In this document: positions 17,307 through 23,912 of the stretch, piece after piece | How the letters are laid out: every line of letters starts with the position of its first letter | Numbering within the stretch: the first letter of the stretch is position 1 | Assembly: GCA_031979385.1 (NCBI GenBank) | Contig: DALZEF010000001.1 | Span: 62,001-126,000 of the forward strand | Reading direction: 5' to 3' | DNA length: 64,000 bases | Source: Timonella sp031979385 | Lineage (GTDB): Bacteria > Actinomycetota > Actinomycetes > Actinomycetales > Cellulomonadaceae | The notes under the pieces: generated by a model | What the model saw: the letters and a program-made list of their open reading frames with translations, nothing else | The model's database searches: none | Told to the model about the DNA's origin: nothing | Program-made: the position numbers and the translations under genes

Positions 17307-17736
17307 CCGTTCTCTGCAAACCTCGCAGCCTGCTGGAGCGCGGCACCCAGGGCGAACCGCCGTCCGATTGATCCTGGGCAGCACGCTGGCTCTCGCCGGC
17401 CTCAGTCACCTAACCTTCGCTCGTGAAGAGTTCCGCGCTCAGGTGCCGCCGTGGTTGCCGATCAAAGAGGACACCACCGTCCTCACCTCCGGCATCGTGG
17501 AGATTGGACTCGGCACCGCACTCATAAGCGGGTGGAGGAAGCAGACCGTCGGCAAGGTGGTCGCGGCGTTCTTCGTCGCAGTCTTCCCCGGCAACATCTC
17601 ACAGTGGAAGAACCAACGCGATGGCTTCGGGCTCGACACCAATACCAAACGGCTCCTGCGACTCCCGTTCCAAATCCCCCTCATCGCTGCAGTGCTCTGG
17701 TCCACGGGGCCTCGGCGCCCCGCGCATCGTACCTGA
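17299..17736 (+). CDS. DoxX-like membrane protein
   Basis: 145 aa with about four hydrophobic segments. Residues from FAREEFRAQVPPWLP through VEIGLGTALISG to FFVAVFPGNISQW match the DoxX-like layout seen in small actinobacterial proteins that accompany oxidoreductases. It overlaps the peroxidase gene by eight bases (ATGAC inside the end of the GPx frame), so it is the third gene of the operon. DoxX-type proteins have been linked to thiol redox complexes at the membrane, so a role with the peroxidase is plausible; no catalytic residues can be identified. Confidence 0.75.
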   Translation: MTDRSLQTSQPAGARHPGRTAVRLILGSTLALAGLSHLTFAREEFRAQVPPWLPIKEDTTVLTSGIVEIGLGTALISGWRKQTVGKVVAAFFVAVFPGNISQWKNQRDGFGLDTNTKRLLRLPFQIPLIAAVLWSTGPRRPAHRT

Positions 17737-17858
17737 GCCACAGGGCGCGGGCTTCGATGAGTGTTTGACGTCTATTGAGTGCCGTCTGCATCTCGTCAGG
17801 AATAGGTTGGGGCAATGGTGGCGAATCAGTTCATAGAACCCACCATCGCCCTTACACA

Positions 17859-17888
17859 AACACCTGACATCTGTTGATGTCAGGTGTT
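17859..17888. terminator. Bidirectional hairpin between doxX-like gene and tRNA-Ala
   Basis: A perfect 13-bp stem AACACCTGACATC / GATGTCAGGTGTT with loop TGTT. It lies past the operon on one strand and just past tRNA-Ala on the other. Confidence 0.7.
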
Positions 17889-17903
17889 CTAGTACGTCTG
17901 AAA

Positions 17904-17979
17904 TGGTGGAGCTAAGGGGACTCGAACCCCTAACCCCCTGCTTGCAAAGCAGGTGCGCTACCAATTGCGCCATAGCCCC
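17904..17979 (-). tRNA. tRNA-Ala (anticodon TGC)
   Basis: A 76-nt cloverleaf including an encoded CCA end. The acceptor stem GGGGCTA pairs with TAGCTCC and contains the G3-U70 wobble pair that marks alanine tRNAs. The anticodon arm is CCTGC-TTTGCAA-GCAGG with anticodon TGC, and the T arm contains GGTTCGAGTCC. It sits between the MarR operon and the CAP gene. No other tRNA was found. Confidence 0.97.
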
Positions 17980-18231
17980 ATGCTTCCGCCTCCCGGCGAT
18001 GCGACTCGTTAAGTTTACGGGAGTGGAGGGAAATAGCCCAACCCGCACCTGCGTAATTCCGATCACAGCGCTCATAACAGCACATATCACGAGCAGGGCA
18101 ACCCGCCGGAAGGCTGAAGCAGTCGGCTGAGCCAAGCCCCACACAGACTTCCTCAACCTGGGAACCACTCATGTCCGTGAACGCATCGTCGCGAACACGA
18201 GCGGCATGTCCATCCGCCAAAAAGCTGACTT
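17980..18231. other. Gene-free stretch upstream of tRNA-Ala
   Basis: No plausible coding frame. It should contain the tRNA promoter on the minus strand and the 3' end of the CAP transcript. Nothing else distinctive was seen. Confidence 0.4.
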
Positions 18232-19683
18232 CTATCGCAGCGCCTGCTTGGCGCTTACGGTGAATTTCCGAACGTTCTCGCGGTGTACGGTCGTGCGCTG
18301 CTGCGAGGTTTTCGCGGATTTAGCAGCAGCTCTCGCCTTTTTCAGTTCGGATTTCACGCGCTTTACATTGCCTGAATTTTCGGACCGTACCGCAGCGTTA
18401 TAGGCTTTCTTGGCTCGACTGGCTGCAGCTTTGGTTGCCTTATAGTCGGCGTTTGCTCGCTTGAACTCGGCAACGGCCTTTTTGTATTGAGACTTGGTGC
18501 GGGCGGTTGCCTTGTTGGAGTTCGCGTACTTTTTGGCGGTGTCACGAGACTTCTTTGCCGTGGCGAGCACCTTGTGTGCAGTCTTTCGGGACTTCTCGGC
18601 AGCGTTGCGAGCCTTCTCGGCAGCGACCATGTCTTTCCTCATGGCCGTCGCGTTGGCGGCGGAGACTGTGACCCGCGAGGCCTTACGGAACTTACTTGCG
18701 TTGGCCGTGAACTTCTGAACGTTCTTGCGGTGCGTGATCGTTCGCTTCTCGGAGGTCTTCGCGGCCTTTTGTGCTGTCTGCGCCTTCTTTAGTTCAGACT
18801 TCACGCTTTTGGTCTTGCCTGCCTTGGCGTGGGTTCGAACCTTTGCGTAGGCGTTCTTGGCTCGGTTTGCTTGGGTGCGGGTTGCTTTGTAGTCAGCGTG
18901 TGCCCTGTTGTACTCGGCTGCGGCCTTCTTGTGTTCTGCGCGAGTCTTGGCTGTGGTCCGGGTCGAGGTCGCATACTTTTTGGCGGTGTCACGAGACTTC
19001 TTTGCCGTGGCGAGTGCCTTGTGTGCGGCTTTTCTGGACTTTTCAGCGGCTCCCGCGGCTTTCTTCGCTGACGCGATTTCCTTCGTGTACTTGGCTGAAT
19101 GGTCGACGCTCTTCGTGGTGATCAAAGAGGAGGTTGCACCGGACTTCGCGGGCAGGGTGTACGCGGGGGCATTCGCATATTTACCGAAGTTTTGGGTTGC
19201 CCACATGCACTTTCCGTCCCAGTACACGCCGATACCGATCGAGGTGAAGTCCCCAATCAGGTTGCTGTAGTGTCCAGGGGAGGCCTTCCAGTTGTCGACG
19301 ATCACCTGTGCGGATTTGCTTCCGTAACCGCACGCATAGGCAACGTTTTCACCCGCTCGTGTCCATTTACTTGGAATCTGCTTGGAGTAGTTCGGGTTGT
19401 GCGCCATCTGGTTTTTTTGCGCCATGGAGGCGGACCAGTCGTAAGATACCACGGTAATGCGTACGTCGTACTTCAGTGCGGGAGCGCTGGCAGCTTTTCT
19501 GATGACGTTTGTGCCATCAAATATGGTCTTGATGTCTTTATGGTGCTTTTGGGCTTGTGACTGCGTGACAGCGTGTGCGGGCAAGGATGCCGGTACTGCA
19601 ACCATGAGCGCCGCCGCAAGAGCAGCGATCGTTAACCCGGATACGCGTCTGCGCACTGCCGAAGTTCTGTGTCGGCTTGACAT
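18232..19683 (-). CDS. Secreted CAP-domain protein with tandem coiled-coil repeats
   Basis: 483 aa starting at ATG 19683 (MSSRHRTSAVRRRV) after GAAGGTG. A signal peptide (LTIAALAAALMVAVPASLPA, cut at AHA) precedes a CAP/SCP-PR1 domain (about 40-165) with AQKNQMAHNPNYS, RAGENVAYACGYG and SPGHYSNLIGDFTSIGIGVY, which include the family's His and Glu residues. The remaining 300 residues are Ala/Lys/Arg-rich and form two tandem units of about 135 residues. Each unit contains KSRDTAKKYA, an ADYKAT block, a KSELKKA block and a final RK/REN-V-x-KFT segment. This region is helical and very basic and may span or bind the wall (inference). Function of bacterial CAP domains is largely unknown. Confidence 0.82.
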   Translation of the reverse strand: MSSRHRTSAVRRRVSGLTIAALAAALMVAVPASLPAHAVTQSQAQKHHKDIKTIFDGTNVIRKAASAPALKYDVRITVVSYDWSASMAQKNQMAHNPNYSKQIPSKWTRAGENVAYACGYGSKSAQVIVDNWKASPGHYSNLIGDFTSIGIGVYWDGKCMWATQNFGKYANAPAYTLPAKSGATSSLITTKSVDHSAKYTKEIASAKKAAGAAEKSRKAAHKALATAKKSRDTAKKYATSTRTTAKTRAEHKKAAAEYNRAHADYKATRTQANRAKNAYAKVRTHAKAGKTKSVKSELKKAQTAQKAAKTSEKRTITHRKNVQKFTANASKFRKASRVTVSAANATAMRKDMVAAEKARNAAEKSRKTAHKVLATAKKSRDTAKKYANSNKATARTKSQYKKAVAEFKRANADYKATKAAASRAKKAYNAAVRSENSGNVKRVKSELKKARAAAKSAKTSQQRTTVHRENVRKFTVSAKQALR

Positions 19684-19947
19684 GTCACCTTCGACCACTT
19701 CGGCTGCACGTCGTCCAGCGGGGTGCAGAATCATGAGACCCCCTCGAAACTCGCTCTTTTTCCCTGTGTCTCAGTGTTCTTATCGTCAGCCTAGAGAAAA
19801 AGTTGAGTTGGTGCATCAGCACTTTTTACATCGTTATACATTGTGTCACTTACCTAACAACACAGGATAAACGCTAAACGTCGAGGTTGAGGATGTTTCA
19901 CGAGTAAAGATCTAGCAAGCTTCAAGGTGGGGCCAAAGCCCCGCTTT

Positions 19948-20685
19948 TCACCCGATATGTTGAATCAATACCTGAATGCCAATGGCAATAAGAATGGAGC
20001 CTCCGAGAATTTCTGCCACTTGGGAGAATTTCGTTCCGAGTTTATGTCCCAACCAGACGGCGAGCGCACTCAATAGGGTCGTCACGACACCTATGAGAGC
20101 TATTCCCGCCCATACGTTCACGCCGGCGACTGGGAAGGTGATCCCGACCGCGAGTGCGTCAATTGACTCTGCAACGCCGAGCATCAGCAGGGTGCCGATT
20201 GCGAGTTTCGGGTATGCAGTCTCCGTGCGTACAACGGTGTCCTGCGCCGTCGCACCCCTACCCGCGGCCACGCTTTGGCTGCCGATGGTTGACTCGTCAA
20301 CGGTTGTATCCTGAGTTTTCACTCCGACCCCGGTCGGGTCAGCGGTGCCGACCTCGCCCAACACATTGTCGCACCCACACTCCCCCGCACACAGTACGCA
20401 TTCTTCTTCCTCCGGACGGAAGGCAGCCCACAGCATGTGTCCACCAACGGCGAGCAGCAGACCAAACGCGATCCAATGGTCGATCGCTTCCATGTATTGA
20501 AGGAAGTTGTCGCCGAGGAACCAACCGATCAACGGCATGAGTGCCTGGAACCCACCAAACACAAGCGCAATCGTCAGCACGTAGCGCCATGCGAAGGTGC
20601 GCATCTTCACGCCCATCGTGAGTGCAACGGCAAAGGCATCTGCGGACACGGCGAGAGCGATGAGCAGTAGACCTGCGAAAGACAT
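19948..20685 (-). CDS. mntP: Manganese efflux pump MntP with Cys-rich loop
   Basis: 245 aa; the family is usually about 190. The start is ATG 20685 (MSFAGLLLIALAVSADAFAV); the frame is open further upstream without a start signal. The two inverted halves each begin with a membrane helix bearing the conserved Asp: ALAVSADAFAVAL and GVAESIDALAVGI. Six hydrophobic segments fit MntP, which exports Mn2+. The extra length is one insertion between the halves (about residues 91-150) that starts PEEEECVLCAGECGCDN, giving C96-x2-C99-x3-C103-x-C105. This looks like a metal- or redox-binding loop on the cytoplasmic or outer side. No yybP-ykoY riboswitch is evident upstream. Confidence 0.87.
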   Translation of the reverse strand: MSFAGLLLIALAVSADAFAVALTMGVKMRTFAWRYVLTIALVFGGFQALMPLIGWFLGDNFLQYMEAIDHWIAFGLLLAVGGHMLWAAFRPEEEECVLCAGECGCDNVLGEVGTADPTGVGVKTQDTTVDESTIGSQSVAAGRGATAQDTVVRTETAYPKLAIGTLLMLGVAESIDALAVGITFPVAGVNVWAGIALIGVVTTLLSALAVWLGHKLGTKFSQVAEILGGSILIAIGIQVLIQHIG

Positions 20686-20867
20686 GAGATATCCCGGGGT
20701 CGACAAACGAGTACAACAACAGATTCGCAGAATCTGAAGATCCCATGATTCGGGCCTTATGAGGTCAGAGTTTGGGCAGTCGAACTCGCCTTTTTGCTCG
20801 CGCGTATTCCCCCATTCCGCGCCACAATTCAAGGGTACGGTTTCGCACTCACGAGTTAGGCAATCGC

Positions 20868-21290
20868 ATGGCATCGCATCTGAGCACCTACATCAATTTT
20901 TCTGGTCAAGCCCGTGAGGCTCTGACCTTTTACCACTCCGTGTTTGGTGGGGAATTGTCCGTGGTGACGTATGCCGAGTTCCAGGCATCAGACGATCCGG
21001 CGGATGCGGACAAGCTCATGCACGGCTCGATCATCACAGAGCACGGCTTCCGGCTCATGGCCGCAGACACACCCAGCTTCATGGATTCGGCCCCGATCAG
21101 CGGGGTGTCGATCATGCTTGAGGGCGACGACGAAGCCCTCCTGACCGATCTGTACGAGCAGTTGAGCGTGGGCGGCACGATCACCGAACAACTTGCACGC
21201 GCACCATGGGGTGATACGTACGGCTCGTTTGTGGATCGCTTCGGTGTCAGTTGGATGGTCAACATCGACGGCAGCGGCACGCAGGCGTAG
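20868..21290 (+). CDS. VOC/PhnB-like protein
   Basis: 140 aa with the paired beta-alpha-beta-beta-beta fold of glyoxalase/PhnB-like proteins. It begins STYINFSGQAREALTFYHSV and ends APWGDTYGSFVDRFGVSWMV, both typical of the 3-demethylubiquinone-methyltransferase-like VOC group common in actinobacteria. Start is ATG 20868; earlier codons in the frame run into the mntP upstream region. Members of this group are generally of unknown substrate. The gene is divergent from mntP (182 bp apart) and convergent with the flavoprotein gene, separated from it by a strong hairpin. Confidence 0.8.
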   Translation: MASHLSTYINFSGQAREALTFYHSVFGGELSVVTYAEFQASDDPADADKLMHGSIITEHGFRLMAADTPSFMDSAPISGVSIMLEGDDEALLTDLYEQLSVGGTITEQLARAPWGDTYGSFVDRFGVSWMVNIDGSGTQA

Positions 21291-21292
21291 CA

Positions 21293-21311
21293 AGTATTTA
21301 TTGACGACGAG
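21293..21311 (-). repeat. TCGTCGNCAAT motif copy (minus strand)
   Basis: Read on the minus strand: CTCGTCGTCAATAAATAC. It directly borders, and partly forms, the long terminator hairpin at 21303-21359. Confidence 0.5.
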
Positions 21312-21359
21312 CCCTCATCTGCCTGCGGACCTTGCGCAGGCAGATGAGGGCTCGTCGTC
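21303..21359. terminator. Very long bidirectional terminator hairpin
   Basis: A perfect 25-bp stem (21303-21327 with 21335-21359) and a seven-base loop between convergent genes. The stem ends carry GACGACGAG/CTCGTCGTC, linking it to the dispersed motif family. Confidence 0.85.
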
Positions 21360-21368
21360 TAGGTGTGC

Positions 21369-23009
21369 CTAGTTGCCCGAAACGTGCTGGGCCGCAACGT
21401 ATCCGAACGTCATTGCGGGGCCAATAGTGGAACCGGGGCCGGGGTAACGATTACCCATAACCGAGGCGGACGAGTTTCCCGCCGCATACAGACCGGGGAT
21501 GACGGTCCCATCCTCACGGATGGCACGCGCGAACTCATCGGTCAGGATTCCGCCCTTTGTGCCAAGGTCGCCGGGGTAGATCTTCGTGGCGAAGAACGGA
21601 CCCTTCTCGATGGCACCGAGGTTGGGGTTTGGCGTGACCCGTGGGTCGGAGTACACGTGGTCATAGGCGGAGTCGCCTCGGTTGAATTCCTCATCCTTGC
21701 CCGTGCGAGCATACCCGGAGAACTTCGCGGCCTCATCGACCAGCCCGGCGGGGTCCACGCCAATCTTGGTGGCGAGTTCCTCAAGGGTGTCTGCCTTGAC
21801 CAGGTACCCGGAATCGATCATCTTCTTCGGGGTCATGCGCGGCAGGGCAAAGCCGAACGGGTAGGAGTTACGGTGCCGGGACTCCATGATCAACCAGGCG
21901 GGGATGGCCGGAACCTCCTTGTTGTGGTCGTACTGCCAGTGGCCGCAGTCCACGTAGGAGGCGGACTCATTCATGAAGCGCCGACCGTTTGCGTCCACGA
22001 TGATGCAGTGCGGGAACGAGCGCTCGGACACCAGGAACGATGGCTTACCGGTCTCGGGATCAAAAGAACTCGGACCCCACCAGGCATCGTCCATTACTCC
22101 GAGGCCAGCGCCGATGTTGACTGCGGCGAAGATCGGGTCCCCTTGGTCTCCGGGGTTTGCCGACGACCACGCCTCGTTACTCGGGCTGGGTAGGTATTGT
22201 TCCCGACGCTCCTGGTTGTGGGCGAATCCACCCGCGCCGACGATGACGCCCTTGGCTGCGCGGATCTCGCGGCGTTCGCCCTTGCGCTCGACCACCACAC
22301 CGACCACTGCCCCGTCCTCAACCACGTAGTCCACGAGAGGAGCATTGGTCTGTAGGTCCACTCCCTGCCCGTGGGCGATGTGGAGCAGTTGGCCGATCAT
22401 GGACTGGCCGTTGGTGAGGTAGTGCTTTCCGGTCAGGCGTCCACCGATGGTGCGAACGCCAATGATCTGCACCGCCTTGGCGAAGCCCTTCAAGGATCGG
22501 AAGGCACGCATGAACGTGCCCACCTCGGTCGTGTACATCGGGATGGGAACACCCTCGCGGATCTTCTTGCGGAGTTCCGGGTCGAGTTTCTTGAAGTTCC
22601 ACATCTTGCCCTCGATACTGCGGCCGATCGCGTTTCCACCTGGTTCCTCGGGGTGGTAGTCGGAGTACCCGGTCTGGTAACTCCATTCGAATCCGAGCGC
22701 TTCGAGGTACCTTGCCATCTTTGGCGCGTTCTCCACAAAGGCATCGCGGCGCTGCGAGGAACTTGCCGGGCCCACGTCCGCGATCACCTGATCCATGTAG
22801 GTGCGTGCCAGTTCTGGGGTGTCGTGGACGCCCGCCGCAAGCATCAGGTGGTTGTTGGGTATCCAGGCCCCACCACCGGACATGGCCGTTGAGCCACCGA
22901 ACTGATCGGTGCTCTCGATCACCAGTACTTTGTTGCCGCTGTCTGCCGCCGTGACGGCTGCGGTCAGCGCCGCGGCACCGGACCCGACAACGATGACGTC
23001 GTAGTTCAT
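21369..23009 (-). CDS. kstD: FAD flavoprotein, 3-ketosteroid delta-1-dehydrogenase-like
   Basis: 546 aa. The N-terminus is a Rossmann FAD site (VIVVGSGAAALTAAV, then IESTDQFGGSTAMSGGGAWI). The C-terminus contains NRYPGPGSTIGPAMTFG, the conserved segment that closes the FAD and substrate site of 3-oxosteroid 1-dehydrogenases. Tyr-rich segments (SYQTGYSDYHPEEPGG) fit the steroid pocket. KstD introduces a C1-C2 double bond into 3-oxosteroids; the wider family also includes fumarate reductase-like enzymes, so the substrate remains inferred. No other steroid-catabolism gene is in the window. ATG 23009 follows GGAGTGAAGC. A divergent TetR gene and a perfect operator between them indicate ligand-controlled expression. 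Confidence 0.78.
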   Translation of the reverse strand: MNYDVIVVGSGAAALTAAVTAADSGNKVLVIESTDQFGGSTAMSGGGAWIPNNHLMLAAGVHDTPELARTYMDQVIADVGPASSSQRRDAFVENAPKMARYLEALGFEWSYQTGYSDYHPEEPGGNAIGRSIEGKMWNFKKLDPELRKKIREGVPIPMYTTEVGTFMRAFRSLKGFAKAVQIIGVRTIGGRLTGKHYLTNGQSMIGQLLHIAHGQGVDLQTNAPLVDYVVEDGAVVGVVVERKGERREIRAAKGVIVGAGGFAHNQERREQYLPSPSNEAWSSANPGDQGDPIFAAVNIGAGLGVMDDAWWGPSSFDPETGKPSFLVSERSFPHCIIVDANGRRFMNESASYVDCGHWQYDHNKEVPAIPAWLIMESRHRNSYPFGFALPRMTPKKMIDSGYLVKADTLEELATKIGVDPAGLVDEAAKFSGYARTGKDEEFNRGDSAYDHVYSDPRVTPNPNLGAIEKGPFFATKIYPGDLGTKGGILTDEFARAIREDGTVIPGLYAAGNSSASVMGNRYPGPGSTIGPAMTFGYVAAQHVSGN

Positions 23010-23051
23010 GCTTCACTCCAGCCTGCTTGGAAATCGTCCACGCATTCAACG

Positions 23052-23073
23052 AAACGGACATCATTGTCCGTTT
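23052..23073. promoter_or_regulatory. TetR-type operator AAACGGACA-N4-TGTCCGTTT
   Basis: Perfect 9-bp arms 43 bp upstream of the flavoprotein start and 155 bp upstream of the tetR start. The placement suggests that the TetR protein represses the flavoprotein gene. Confidence 0.72.
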
Positions 23074-23227
23074 AAACCAGTTAATCATCGCCCGTATCGA
23101 TTTCCAAGGACCTTCCGTCCCGATTCCGCCATCTCTCCCCCACGTTCAGTAGCAAGGCCAGCGCCGGTGGAGGGACGGCACCAACGGATAGGCAAGACAA
23201 GCTCATACGGATGCCTAAGATAAACGA

Positions 23228-23788
23228 GTGAACAAGAGAGCCGACGCCCGCGCAAACCACGAGAAACTACTCGCCGCCGCGGAAACCGTCTTCCGCCAGG
23301 AGGGTGCGCACGCTCCCCTGCAGCACATCGCGGAGGCAGCCGGGGTGGGGCGCGGAACGCTCTATCGCCACTTCGAGGACCGCACCGCCCTCATCGTCGC
23401 CCTGTTCGAGCAGCGAATCGATCACCTCGTCGCAATCGCCCAGGACCCCAGCTCACCAGAGTTGGCGGCAGAACGGGCACTACGCGAAACCCTCGACATT
23501 CAACGTGCAACGCCAGGTCTGTCGCAGGTGGTCATGTCCTCACAGTCACCTCTGCTCACAGAGCTCTCGCAGCATTCCACCCGCCTTGAGGAATCACTTC
23601 ACTCCCCCGTCCGTGCTGCCATTGACGCAGGACGCATCTACCCCGATGTCACAGCGCGTGATTTCCTGGTCAGTTGGGCGATGTTCGAAGGTGTCACCGC
23701 CACCTACAACGAACCCCAATACCGCGACCGGGTCGAACGCGCCCGCATTCTCGTGCTCCGCTCGATACTCACACCTGCGGCGCACTAG
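23228..23788 (+). CDS. TetR-family repressor
   Basis: 186 aa. The DNA-binding domain is residues about 8-55: KLLAAAETVFRQEGAHAPLQ, then IAEAAGVGRGTLYRHFEDRT, which carries the standard TetR recognition helix ending in LYRHF. The C-terminal helical domain should bind a small ligand. The start is GTG 23228 with little Shine-Dalgarno. It is divergent from the steroid-dehydrogenase-like flavoprotein gene and a perfect inverted repeat lies between them, so it probably regulates that gene; the ligand may be the flavoprotein substrate (inference). Confidence 0.85.
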   Translation: MNKRADARANHEKLLAAAETVFRQEGAHAPLQHIAEAAGVGRGTLYRHFEDRTALIVALFEQRIDHLVAIAQDPSSPELAAERALRETLDIQRATPGLSQVVMSSQSPLLTELSQHSTRLEESLHSPVRAAIDAGRIYPDVTARDFLVSWAMFEGVTATYNEPQYRDRVERARILVLRSILTPAAH

Positions 23789-23819
23789 CCAACACGCCCG
23801 ATCCTATTCTCTGGATCCG

Positions 23820-23860
23820 CTCCCAGCGCACGGCAGGGCTGGGAGGAGGGAATCGTCGCC
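23820..23860 (+). repeat. Hairpin plus TCGTCG motif copy
   Basis: Stem CTCCCAGC (23820-23827) / GCTGGGAG (23838-23845) followed by GGAATCGTCGCCCAT. Same organisation as the copy at 60826-60881. It lies between the tetR gene and the ATPase gene. Confidence 0.5.
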
Positions 23861-23866
23861 CATCAG

Positions 23867-23884
23867 CACGGCCCGAAGGCCGTG
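23867..23884 (-). terminator. Short terminator hairpin
   Basis: CACGGCC / GGCCGTG with loop CGAA, about 29 bp past the stop of the ATPase/TPR gene on the minus strand. Confidence 0.5.
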
Positions 23885-23912
23885 GACCACCACGAGCCAG
23901 GTCTCGCACCCG

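Noticed and set aside
20686..20867. Possible yybP-ykoY manganese riboswitch before mntP
   Set aside because: The expected conserved L1 and L3 loops could not be found on the minus strand.
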